This document shows, piece by piece, positions 1-10,452 of a DNA stretch of 64,000 nt (position 1 is the stretch's first letter; each line of letters starts with the position of its first letter). Below the pieces are notes generated by a model, which saw nothing but the letters and a program-made list of their open reading frames with translations, was not told where the DNA came from and did not search any database. Source of the stretch: Lomentospora prolificans (taxonomy: Eukaryota; Ascomycota; Sordariomycetes; Microascales; Microascaceae); the NCBI GenBank assembly GCA_029532625.1, contig JARFXM010000011.1, positions 3,981,501-4,045,500 of the forward strand, in the 5' to 3' direction. Position numbers and translations under genes: made by a program.

Positions 1-600
1 TATTATCGGGTTTGATCTTCGTTTAAGTTAGGTACTGGGTTTACATGGTTGCATATTGATATTTTCGCGACTTACCACTTTCTTATCGCCTTGCGACTCC
101 CACCAGATGTTCCTACCGCCTCCGACAGCCTGAACCTTGTCGTTTTCCACCCAGGGACTGCGGGGCACGATGTGCGCCTCTACGAACCGCCTCAGATTCC
201 TTTGCGCCCGATCCATACCATCTTCACCTTCGTATGCATCTGTGCCAAAAGAGCCATAGTCGCGGGGGTCTTCCCATGGCTTCCGGGGCAGCTTTTCGAT
301 AGCAGAGTTGAGTGGAGCTAGCACCGTAGTGTTGACCTTGGAGTCGTCAAGACGGGTCTCGATACATTCGACATCGCGTGTAAAGCCCGAGAAGATGTTG
401 ATGCTCTTATCGCGCCCCATTACATCGGATAGGATCACTTCGCCCCGGCCCGCCGAGGAGGGCTGGCTGGTCTTATCCGTCGGAGGCGTCATGAGGGGTA
501 GTTGGATGTCGCCGAAGTATCGGAAAATGTTGAGTCCCAAGACGACCGAGCACACTGGAGAGAGGGATGAAAGAAGAAAGGCAGCTATAATAAACTTCAT
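1..600 (-). CDS. FAS1 (fasciclin) domain protein, 3' part outside the window
   Basis: Partial gene reading leftwards off the window edge. I chose the ATG at 600 because a signal peptide starts there (MKFIIAAFLL, ending near SPVCSV); an in-frame ATG at 651 would put 17 residues in front of it. The mature part has a fungal FAS1 core: SDVMGRDKSINIFSGFTRD, then NTTVLAPLNSAIEKLPRKPW, then RRFVEAHIVP. This resembles the small one-domain FAS1 proteins catalogued as NCU02579, AN1527 and YDR262W, usually about 220-250 residues, with poorly known roles in the vacuole or secretory system. The first exon ends at 76 with a GTAAGT donor at 75-70, so the frame past 76 is intron and the C-terminal part of the fold lies outside. 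Family assignment is firm; function is unknown. Confidence 0.85.
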
Positions 601-1075
601 GATGCTAGTTACGAAGAATAAATATTTATTCAACGAACGGAAACTGGGCATATAGAGACAAGACTTGCGGCCGATAATGGGGCAAGGTTGCGACACGCGC
701 AGGTCAGCGCCGAGTTACGTCACCTTGTTTCAGCATGTGCGCTTAGTCAACCCAACATCACGATTTTGACTGCCCTGATCCCGGATTGAGAGAGTATCAA
801 GGCTTTACATAAGGGCTTATATTCTTTTTTCCTTATTGACTTTCTTATTTCCCATATTCCTCCAATCAATAAGTGAAGCGCTTCGCGGCTAATGTGTTGA
901 GGGCTCCAACAGAATCTCCATCCACCTCTAGCGGTTTTCATTCATCGGGCATCCCCTGTCCTCTGGAAATTTACTATAAAAAGGTTAAGTTGTGTAGGAT
1001 GGGCAAGTCACTTCCACATATCTTCTAAAGAAGCAGGATTGTGCCACCAAGCGCTTGAATACCATCTCCATCCTA

Positions 1076-2959
1076 TTACCTGTCTTGCTTCTTCGCCTTG
1101 GGCTCTGGGGGGTAAACGACAATGCGGTCGAGGTCGGCGCCCTTGTAGTCGAATCCGTTGTATAGCCCTCCGATAGTGATCTTGTTCTTGCCTTTCTTGA
1201 GAGGAAGAAGAAGCGGTGTGGAAAGGATGATCCCCTTATGGGTATCCTTCTGATATAAAGTGTGCACATTATCAGTATCATCGTTGACCACAACGCTGCT
1301 GATGCGGCGCAGTTGCCAAGTTCCGTTGATGCGGTCTGGCGCCCCCATGGGTTGGTCGCCGAATCCCATATCATCAATGTCTGTTGAAGATTGAGGTCGT
1401 CAGATTACATTTACGTGAATGTGGGGGGGGCGAAATAAATAAGGCTGCAACTCACTTTGGTGGTAGAAAGAGATCCACTGGTTTTTGCCCTGTCCATCAA
1501 CTTCAAAGGTGATCGTGCTGTCGTTTCCGTAAATTCCAGTCGCAATAACATGGTCGCTGCCAAAGCTCTGTGGTGCAAACGATGAGCGCCCCAAACATGG
1601 GTTACAGAAAAAACATGGGCAGGGTGGACTTACAGCTTCCTGGAGGAAAGCATCTCCTGCGAGCGTTGCATGCTTGGATGTGTACGTCTTGCCCTTGATG
1701 GGGGACCACTCTCCAGTCTTCCTATAGGATAGTTAGAGCCTATACACGAATAGCTCCAAACTTCCGTGCGCTCAAGGTACGATTCTGCACTCACACGTCA
1801 AGGTCGTAAATATCGTGCCAGACAACCTCGAGAGTGCCACTCCCTTCATCGATATTGATAGGAAGCCAGACGTTGCGACTCTCCCACAGCGACAACATAT
1901 CCCACTGGTCACCCATGTAGAGATAAGTCGTCTTCTTGGTGCCATCAATCCTCCAGGAGAATCCCGACTGGGTGCTGAACGTGCGAGTGTAGGCTGGAGA
2001 AACAAAGAAGGGTTGAGACCAGGGGCCCTCAAGCTTATCGGCACGCATCGCCACGACATCTATACAACTGTTATTCCTTGGTCGGTGACCATCTCCGCTT
2101 CACTGCGCCTAACTAACTATTGGGACGATAGCCCGTCTTGTGGCTCATCAAAGCAAAATAGCTCTTCTCGGTCTGCAGAATAGTTGGAGCCTCGAAGTCG
2201 TACTTGTTAAACCGGAAGGTAACCTCCTCGACGTCGGTCAAGTTATCGTTGAGCTTGCTCACGTAGACATCGCGACCCTCGACTCTATCGCCGTTTGAGT
2301 AGAGGGCATAAGATTCTCCCGTTTTATAGTCAGTAAAAGCGCCAAAATCTTGAGACCAGTTCCCGAGAGGCGCGTGGGCGTGTTGGAAGGTGTAGGGGCC
2401 AGCGATGTCATCGGCGGTAGCGAGGCCTTGGAGCAGCAGGCTATAATTGGAATCGTCGGCATGCCACCACATCTAGATAATCTCACCTAGTCAGAACCGT
2501 CGTCACTACCACATTTCCAAGTTCTGCTCGGGCGCCTTACGTGGTATTTATTAGTTTCCTCACTATAGAGCACCTTCGGACGTTGAATCACGCTCTCGGG
2601 GGAGATGTACGGGTGACCTTCGACAGGCTCTGTAAAAATGAGTATTGTTGGTGGGCCGTTCTCAAGGGAAGGGTAGATTGCATAAGCATCTACAACATAC
2701 CCAAAGCTAGACCGTGAGATACCCATGTAGCAAGGTCATCGGAGCTGTAGACTGAGATACCGCCACCCTCGACTTGCCCCTCGATCTTGTCTTCGCCAAA
2801 CCAGTAGAACCTGCCTGTCTCCTGATCGACGCACAAGCCTCCGGCATGGGCGTTGAAGATGTTGCCATCCGTGTCTAACCAACGGGCACCAGGGACGATC
2901 CATTTAGCGGAAACGATTCCAGCAGCGGCCAGCAAGAGTGAAGAACCTGAGACAAACAT
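1076..2959 (-). CDS. Secreted glycoside hydrolase family 43 protein with C-terminal beta-sandwich domain
   Basis: Seven exons (2959-2701, 2629-2541, 2472-2118, 2059-1795, 1721-1634, 1567-1456, 1380-1076) join in frame to give about 490 residues; introns are 58-75 bases. Residues 1-18 are a signal peptide (start MFVSGSSLLLAAAG). The catalytic part shows NAHAGGLCVD and FYWFGED near the N-terminus, SQDFGAF in the middle, and DFEAPTILQ, whose Glu210 fits the GH43 catalytic acid, followed by SHKTGYRPNN and MGDQWD. The last 130 residues (GSDHVIATGIYG, KNQWISFYHQ, DDMGFGDQPM) look like a carbohydrate-binding beta-sandwich. The N-terminal motif and missing canonical base Asp recall galactan 1,3-beta-galactosidases (GH43_24), which attack arabinogalactan side chains; the exact substrate is inference. 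Likely role: extracellular plant cell-wall degradation. Confidence 0.9.
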
Positions 2960-4096
2960 GGTGCAGAGCAAGAACCGTATGCTGCGTCAAATGGTCAAGA
3001 CAGGAGAAACGGCAATGGAGATTTCAGCGCAAACTGAGAGACCCCGAGCAATTGAGTGTTTCGAGTCGAGTTGGCACCGGGAGGTACCGGGTAGGAGCTA
3101 TTAGAATCAAATAACACATCTTTAGCTTTGTTTAGGCAGGTCCAAAGCTTCAAAATCTCGGGAAAATAAAGAGCGACATGCATACTCGGGTCTGGTGAAA
3201 GCTCAGAGGAGACCCCTGGACGACAGCCATCATGACGCAAAATAGACGACGACCTCAGAGTAAAAGGTCAATTGCTGCGCCGTTAAGTCTCGGCAAGGTA
3301 GAATAGTAGAAGTTCCAGCATTGCCAGTAAGATTTGTCCACCAATTAGCTCTAGATTGTATTGGAAGGATCCTACTCTAAGCTTAATCGCGCCCGTGTGT
3401 ATCGGTGATGGGGAGGTCTGGAGCTCCCATCTTGTCAGGCAATATCGAATTGGCCGAGCTGTCATACCCGCGCGAGTCAGGAACAGCCTCCTGGTGGGAA
3501 TAGTGCTGGATGGCAGCTGGCAAAGTGCCGTGCAGGGGTCTTACGCACATCTATTGCCTATTAAGGATTCTCAAGAATTTTGGGGGTCGGTTTAAAGGAG
3601 CGCAGACATGCGGTAATGGCGTCTTCGGCTTGCATATTCCCGAACCCCTCTTGCCATGACTGACGATTGATTAATATGGGGTTTCGGGCGATATCCCGCA
3701 GATGACTTTGCCCATTGCATGTCCTGCTGATTCGGTTGTGGAAACCAGCTACCGTCCCGATCTGGATCCAGGACCAGGATCGGCCCGGAGGTTAGTCAGA
3801 TATTGGGATGCTAGCGACCCAAGGAGGCACTTAAGGCCCTGGCCCTCACTCCAGTTTCTCTCCCAACGCTATATCATCGGTAATGGTAAACTGCCAGTAT
3901 TCAAGCATGTGCGAAACAGTGACAGAGGAATGGACCACCGATCCGGTCCTTCTCACGCAACCGGAGAACAGCGCCCTCGCATCTTGATGTTGATATCCAT
4001 GGATAACGACCCCACTTCGCCGCCCGTCTCTTACATATATATGGCACCAGACGAGCGCACGGGTCGCTCATATCTCCTTAGGTGGCCTACATCGGA
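2960..4096. other. Intergenic, GH43 promoter side and D-serine dehydratase 3' side
   Basis: No gene recognised. It holds the upstream region of the GH43 gene and the 3' flank of the dehydratase. An open plus-strand frame starting at 3702 overlaps the dehydratase 3' end, matches no family I know and lacks coding-like codon choice. Confidence 0.6.
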
Positions 4097-5653
4097 TTAC
4101 CACCCCCGCCAGCGCGGCCATACGTCTACGACTTGGTTCCGCGACTCCTCCTTCCGACTGTCAACGATGAGATACCAGTCATAACACGCAGCGGCGATGC
4201 AAGCGTGGTTAGGCCAGATCCTAACTCTTTGTCCGACTTTAAGGGGAACTTCATCTGCCTTTTCCCCCTTCCATCCCAAAATACCATGCTCCTGGCTCAC
4301 TTTAACAACTTGCCAGCCCCCATGGATCGCGGGAAACTCTGCAGATGGTGGCGCATGGGTGAGGCCAGTCTCTGGCCAAGGTTTTACAAGTCCCCATCCG
4401 TTGTAGTGCTGTCCTTTTTCATTGCTCATATCCTTGCAAGGCTCTCGACCTAGGCCTAAACAGCCGGCGTTAATAAGCGCTTCAGTCGTGCCATTTGGAC
4501 CCCGACCCGGATATAGAGATATCACATCAACCAAGATGGTGATGCCGATATCGTCTGAACTAAGAAGCTCTGATGATCTAGCGTGTGTCGATAGTTGTTG
4601 TAGATCAAGAGTAGGATATACTCCTGCATGTGCCTCAAGGCTGTAACCCTTGGCCCTGAGCGCCTGCACCTGGCTCAGGATTGACCGGCAAATTTCAGAG
4701 TCTGCATGGCTACAGCTAGCTATCCCGCCTGGCTGGGTAAGGCAAGGATGCTGCAAGCTAGTTGCGGTTGGGGATGCTCCAACTGAGAGGGTCAGCCGGC
4801 CAGATGGGCGATTTTGCTGAAATGAATCTGCAAACTGGCCTAGAATAGTGAATTCTTCTAGCAGGTACTTGAGAGCCTGCCAGTTTTCCCTAGCGTCGTA
4901 AGAGTGTCCCGCATGTATATACAAACCGTGGAACTTGATTGTGCCTTCATTGTCCCCTAGAAAGAGATCCTCCAACAAGGACGTTGATATCGGGGATTGA
5001 GGTATAACACCAGCTCGGTGGTATCCTCCATCCACCTTGAGAAAGACAAATGGCGGGTTTCCCGATGCTTCTTTTAGCGCTTTAGCGTATTGTAGCTGCT
5101 CGGGGTGATCAATCATTATGGAGAGTGACCCAGGACCGAGTTCTCTTGAGACGCTAGCGAGTCGCGTCGTGACTCCCGGCGGAAGAGGGAATCCATACAG
5201 AACCTATATAAATGAATAAACCACACTCTCCAATGACACGTACAGGGAAAGCGAAGTAGGCTCACGTTTACATCTCTTCCTGCTGCCTGGTATTCTTTCA
5301 ATAAGGGAACTGAATTCTCAGCCTCAATTACCGTGGATACCACCAAATTCACAGCGGAGGTCGCTTTGTCACCCACTTGGAGGCGGGTGAGTTCGATGGT
5401 CTGGGAAAGTGTTAACTAGGGTCAGTTTCCCATAACGCTCCGGAGAGCAACTTCCAGCTCTCACCTTGTGAGTTTTGATGTGAGGTCTCCAACCTAAGCC
5501 AAGAGCCTCTACCGCATTGAGCATCCGCTCGCAATTTCTCTCTACAACCGCAAGGTCGAGGATCGCGGAAGGGGTCGGAATGATATAGTCAGGGTCTAAT
5601 AAGGATTGCCCCACGAATCTTCGCCGCAACGCTTCCTTGGGTGCAGAAGCCAT
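4097..5653 (-). CDS. DSD1: D-serine dehydratase, eukaryotic PLP/zinc type
   Basis: Three exons (5653-5465, 5400-5266, 5203-4097), all phase 0, give 476 residues; introns are 64 and 62 bases. The enzyme class converts D-serine to pyruvate and ammonia using PLP on an alanine-racemase-like barrel plus a zinc ion. Exon 1 ends with GWRPHIKTHK, where Lys60 is the expected PLP lysine. Other conserved blocks are FVFLKVDGGYHRAG, HGLYIHAGHSYD, LSVGASPT and LEAHAGVYPTLDLQQ. PNHACI near the C-terminus carries His441 and Cys443, the zinc pair characteristic of D-serine dehydratases. It is somewhat longer than yeast Dsd1 (about 430). D-threonine aldolase belongs to the same fold group and is the main alternative. 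It lies head-to-head with TAF1, 945 bases apart; likely cytosolic D-serine detoxification. Confidence 0.92.
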
Positions 5654-6598
5654 GGCTGGTTAAAGGATCAGAGTTGGTATTCGACGTTTATTATCAAAGG
5701 TTAAAATAATAATAATAATACTAATAAAGACCGGGACGGTGACCATATGAATGAAGGCGAAGGAATGCACTTCGGAGAAGTACTTCGAGTCATAAGGATG
5801 AGGGGAAACAAGACCGCACAATGTGACGGACGATTCAAGTCTGCAAGAGTAGCGGGTCTTAAATCCACCCCCAATCCCAACTCAAGAAGAAAGTTACCCC
5901 TGGCAATGCAGCACCTCTCTTGAATTCCAAACTGAAAATTCAAGCCCGAAATTTGATAAGAAGAAGCCAACTAGGTTACAGTGATTCATTTCTCCATTAG
6001 TGGGTGCAGCTTTCCCGCCGGGAGTCTCAATAGCGCCTTCCTTTGTCTCACGGAAGCTTCAAATCTCAGTCATCACGTGACAAAGAACCAAACACAGTGG
6101 CCGTCTACGGCTTCAGAAGCCTAGGGCGATAAGCTTCCCAATCTCCTATCTCTTGTGTCCAGTATTCTAGCCCATATTTATCCCTACCTAGTTGTATGGC
6201 CCCTATCCATCTAGAACTCGTCAGCGATATCTTAATGACTTCTCCCTTAGCATCTCTTGAGACATCTTGAAGCTGAATGGCATAGACACGTGCGCCGTTT
6301 ATCAGCACCCCCGGCGTGTCTCCAGTTGGCTATTTTAGCGGGTGATTGGCTGGATGCCTGGTCCCCACATCAGTCAGTCACCTCACGTCTACTCTGCTGG
6401 CCGGAGATTCACGGTCGCATTTATTCTCCTCACATTCACGATTCCATCATCGGGTTTGCCTCTTCTAACACGCTTGATCGTAAACAACGACCAAGCTGAG
6501 CGCGATATTCTGGGCGTTTTTGTCTTGCCCTAGGGCACTTTCCGCTCCCTCAAAAACCACCCACGAGTTCGTGCCGAAACGACATTCTCTCGGTTGCG
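5654..6598. other. Divergent promoter region between D-serine dehydratase and TAF1
   Basis: 945 bases containing the 5' flanks of both genes. A short AAT repeat lies at about 5704-5720 just upstream of the dehydratase. Open frames on the minus strand (for example 6105-6308, which begins with GTG) show no family similarity. Confidence 0.6.
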
Positions 6599-9500
6599 AT
6601 GTCTCCCGACGGCGACACGACGCCCAAGGGGCCGGGTGATGAAGATAAATGGCGAGAGCAAGATGCTGCGGATGACGCGGACATCCGTCGAATTCTTTCT
6701 CAGAGCCAGGATATGGGAATGGATAAGTTAGACCTCGACTTTAGCCATGACAAAGTCATCGATCAGACAGATAAGGCCGACGATGCACAGGATTTCGAAG
6801 ACATAAGCGACGATGATTTACCTGATGAGGAGCTCCCAACTGCGACCACTTCTTTCGATGCCCAGGTTCCTGGCCTCACAGACGACGGCGGCACGAGCCA
6901 TGATACCGACGATCTGTTCGGCGACGGCCGGGAGTCTTCTCCCTTTGATCCTGTCCTCGGGCCTTCCTCTCCTCAACATCCCCCAGCTGAAACTGACATT
7001 GCGCCCATTGCTATTCGGCCCGAGGCGAGTTTCGCTGATACCAACAACGAGCTTTCCTTCGATGTGGACTTTCCGGAGGGTACGAACCAAGACCCAAGTA
7101 TCCCGCCAGCTATCGAATCGGTAGAGGATTTTGTAAAGCAGACATGGCCCGATTTTAGGAAAGGCAAGATCCCCGATTGGAACAAGCTGCTGCCGCCTAG
7201 GAAGACGGTTTTTAAGGAAAAGAAACCCACGCGAAAGCCTAAGCCGTTGCTTACAACGAAACTGAGCCTCGATATTGAGAATGATAAACAAAAAGCCTTC
7301 CGCGTTCCTGGCCTACCTAATAGGAGAAATCCGGATCGGTTCTCCGACTTTGGTGGCGGTTACATTTTCCTACAGAGTCACGTTGCAGATGCTGGAATAC
7401 ACGGCATGGAATTCGACCCCGACGAGGATTCCGACGACGAACTCCTGGCCGGCCTCAGTTTGCAGCATATCAACACGATCTGCTATAATTTCGATGACAA
7501 GATCAAGAAGGCAGAGCAGTACCGTGAAGCGAAGCTTGCGGCGCAGGCGCAGAAGAGACGCGATTCTGTGGAGGATGAATGGGACGCTATGTTTATGGAC
7601 GAGCAGCCTAAGGAGAAGAGAGTTATCCCCTCAGGCTTGCCCGACATCACCCAATATCACACGCCGTCCCTCAATTCCTTTGAGCTCATAACTAGAGCTG
7701 GTGCTAAGCGTGTCCGTTTGGACGTCAACGATCCTAACCTTCATCTTGTCGAGCCGGAGGAAGGCCGACCTGTGAAACGGCCACGACAGGAGCAAAATCT
7801 AAGGCGCATGGCTGGTGGAAACCTCGGCGGCAACGCTTTACGTCGATTCAACATCTCAAACGATGAAGCCTACGAACTCCTAAAAGAAGCCCACCAAGAC
7901 AAGGTTCGAGCTACGATTGGCAACATCATGGTCGACCACAGTTTGCCCGCCCTTCGCTTGTCATGGCCATACTACAAAACGAGAGTGGCTGAGCGGCCTG
8001 ACCAGTTTCACCGACCTCCATTCCGCGTCCGCAAGTTTGTTGGCCGAACTGTGGATTTTTCCAAGCGCAATGTGCTCAAGCGAAAGGCCCAAAAGGGCAA
8101 GGCCCGTGATGTTTTCAAGAATACCAAGGACCTCACTCTCAGGGACAACTCGACAGCCGTGTTGTTCGAGTATTGCGAGCGCATTCCCACTGTGCTCTCC
8201 AAGTTCGGGATGGGAAACCGCGTGATCAATTACTACCGCAAGGGTGCCGACTCGAACGAACCTCCTCCGCCGAAGAAAGAACTCGGTGAGACGCACATTC
8301 TCTTGCCCGAGGACAGATCCCCATTTGCTATCTTTGGTACAGTTGACCCCGGTGAGACCGTGCCTACACTCCATAATCAGATGTACCGAGCGCCGCTTTT
8401 CAAACACTCTCCGCGCGAAGGTGATTTCATCCTGGGTCGAAGTACAACTGGTAAGGAGGGTGCGCACTGGTACCTCAGGAACATTGACCACATTTTTGTT
8501 GTGGGTCAGACTTTCCCGTCGGTTGAGGTACCCGGTCCCCATTCTCGAAAGGTTACCACCACATCAAAAAACAGGACCAAGATGCTGAGCTACCGCATTA
8601 TGAGAAGGCACCCTGAGGGAATGCTCTTCACCAACGACATCACCAAACATTTAGAGGGTACGAACGACGGCCAAAATCGACAAAAGCTCAAAGAGTTTCT
8701 CAAGTACGTCCGACCTGATAAGGACAATAATAGGCCCGGTTTCTGGTCGCTCCCCCCAGGTGAGACATTGATGAATGAAGAGGGGATCCGCGCTTTGATC
8801 AAGCCGGAAGACACATGTTTGATTGATGGAATGACTATGGGCATGAAAATGCTCGAAGATGCCGGTTACGACCCTCGATTAGCCGTTATCCAAGAGAATG
8901 ACGACGAAGATGGGGAAACGGCCGGAGGGAAAGCCGGGAAGAAGGGGGGTGAAAAGGGTGAAGAGTCTCTGGCTGAAAAGATGGCTCCTTGGAAGACGAC
9001 CAAGGCTTTTATTGATGCATGCACTGGAAAAGCCATGCTTCAGCTTCATGGGGAGGGCGACCCTACCGGCCATGGCCTAGGATTCAGCTTCATCAGAACG
9101 TCGATGAAGGGAGGATACCTCGAGCAGCTTCAAAACGGACCTCTCTCGTCGTCTGCCGACGCAATCGAAAAGCAAAGAAGGGATAATAACGGCCACGCCT
9201 ACAATGTCAAGAAGCAGGAGCAAGCCTACAAATCAGGCATCAGCGAGATTTGGAACAAGCAAAAAGCTACGCTGAGCGATCCGACCCTGCAGGACGACAA
9301 CGATATTGTTCAGATTACTGACGAGGATGAGCGGTTCAACGTTCAGGGAGCAGCGACTCCTGCGCCAGCCATAGACGATAGTGTCAGTCAATTTAGCGGA
9401 TTCACGTCGGCAAGCCGTCAGTCGAAGAAGAGGCTACGAATCGTTCGCCACGTGGAAGGCGTCGACGGCACCTTGGAGGAGAGAATCGAGATTGTGGAAG

Positions 9501-10452
9501 ACCCCGTGGTCATTGCGCAGTACATCAAGAGGCGCAACGAGATGGATGCCGCAGAAAAAGAGTATGGCAGAAGCCGCCCCCTCGCTGAGCCCACGAGATT
9601 CCCCCCGGAACCACACCCGGTTGCCGGCCTAGAGATTGAACTTCCTGCTTACTCGATACTTTATCTAGCATCCTCGAAATTATCCCTACTGGAGATGCCT
9701 CGATGGACCGCGTGTTTGCCAAAAAGTAGGTTATCGCGGCGACTTAGATCCACTTGACCTGGATCGCGAGCACAGTTTGACTAACCGCGACGTAGGATCA
9801 CTGCGGAGCTTGACCGCCTCGAGAAGAATAGGGAAAGGCGACTGCAGAGGGAGCAAAACAAAAAGCTCCAAGACGGCGCAGGAAGCGCCAGGTCGCCTGA
9901 TGCGACCGAAAAGCCAATTACGGGGACGACGCGAAAGTGCGCCAACTGCGGGCAGGTTGGTCATATCAAGACCAACAAGAAGTACGAAATCCCCTTCCAT
10001 TTGCTTACCCCCGTTACCCCCGTTTGATTTAAAGGAGCTGGCGGACCATAACTTTGATCTGGAGTCGAAGATCTTTAAGCCACCTCCGGATTGGGATCTG
10101 CTCCAAGCGTTCCATGAGAAAAAGCGTATCCGTTGGCGACCCAAGCTCGCGCTAGCAGCGAAAATGAAGCAAGCCGTCAGGGAGCACCGGGCGAAGCAGA
10201 AACCTGCTCGTAAACGGCGTCCCAGCCAGAAGTAGAGTGTCAAGCCGACATTCTTATCGGCTTGCTTTCTCGACTATTTTTTTATATCTTTTTTTCGTCA
10301 TCTTCCTCCAAATAGGTAGACTAACAGTAGTATCCTCTAGGCTCTGTCCACTGCTCAATGGTACCGCCGCCGCCAGTGGTGCGACCGAGGCAAGTGGTTT
10401 TGGTGGCTTTGGTCCTGCGACGCCGATGGCAGCCAACTCGCCCCCGATGTAG
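6599..10452 (+). CDS. TAF1: Transcription initiation factor TFIID subunit 1 (TAF1)
   Basis: Largest TFIID subunit, the scaffold that binds TBP and promoter DNA for RNA polymerase II. Four exons (6599-9561, 9669-9725, 9796-9981, 10341-10452) give 1105 residues. The N-terminus is acidic (DIRRILSQSQDMGMDK, then DFEDISDDDLPDEELP), fitting the TBP-binding region. The conserved core (DUF3591) begins near residue 400 with GGNALRRFNISNDEAYELL and HSLPALRLSWPYYKTR. A TAF1-type zinc knuckle (CANCGQVGHIKTNKKLC; Cys1055, Cys1058, His1063, Cys1071) is assembled across intron 3, which strongly supports that junction. There are no bromodomains, as usual in fungi. Introns 1 and 2 are 107 and 70 bases; without splicing, the frame runs to a spurious end at 9757. 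Intron 3 is 359 bases, far longer than any other intron here. Confidence 0.94.
10020..10235 (+). other. Coding-like open frame inside TAF1 intron 3
   Basis: About 70 codons, in a different frame from TAF1, read like protein: FDLKELADHNFDLESKIFKP, then PPDWDLLQAFHEKKRIRWRP, then a very basic tail ending RKRRPSQK and a TAG stop. Base choice at third positions resembles real exons. No ATG of its own starts it, the TAF1 frame itself stops at 10026-10028 if the intron is retained, and no splice I tried joins it to TAF1 in frame. It may be the last exon of an alternative or nested transcript, a fossil exon, or chance. I recognise no family. Confidence 0.35.
10241..10264 (+). repeat. Perfect 8-bp hairpin in TAF1 intron 3
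   Basis: CAAGCCGA at 10241-10248 pairs perfectly with TCGGCTTG at 10257-10264 across an 8-base loop. It sits six bases after the stop of the intronic open frame and about 75 bases before the acceptor, followed by T-rich sequence. It could bring the distant splice sites together or mark a transcript end; role unknown. Confidence 0.5.

Noticed and set aside
3702..4184. Plus-strand open frame of 160 codons
   Set aside because: Overlaps the 3' end of the D-serine dehydratase on the opposite strand, no recognisable domain, no codon preference.
6105..6308. Small minus-strand frame of 67 codons in the dehydratase/TAF1 spacer
   Set aside because: Starts only with GTG, no ATG, no homology; lies in the shared promoter region.
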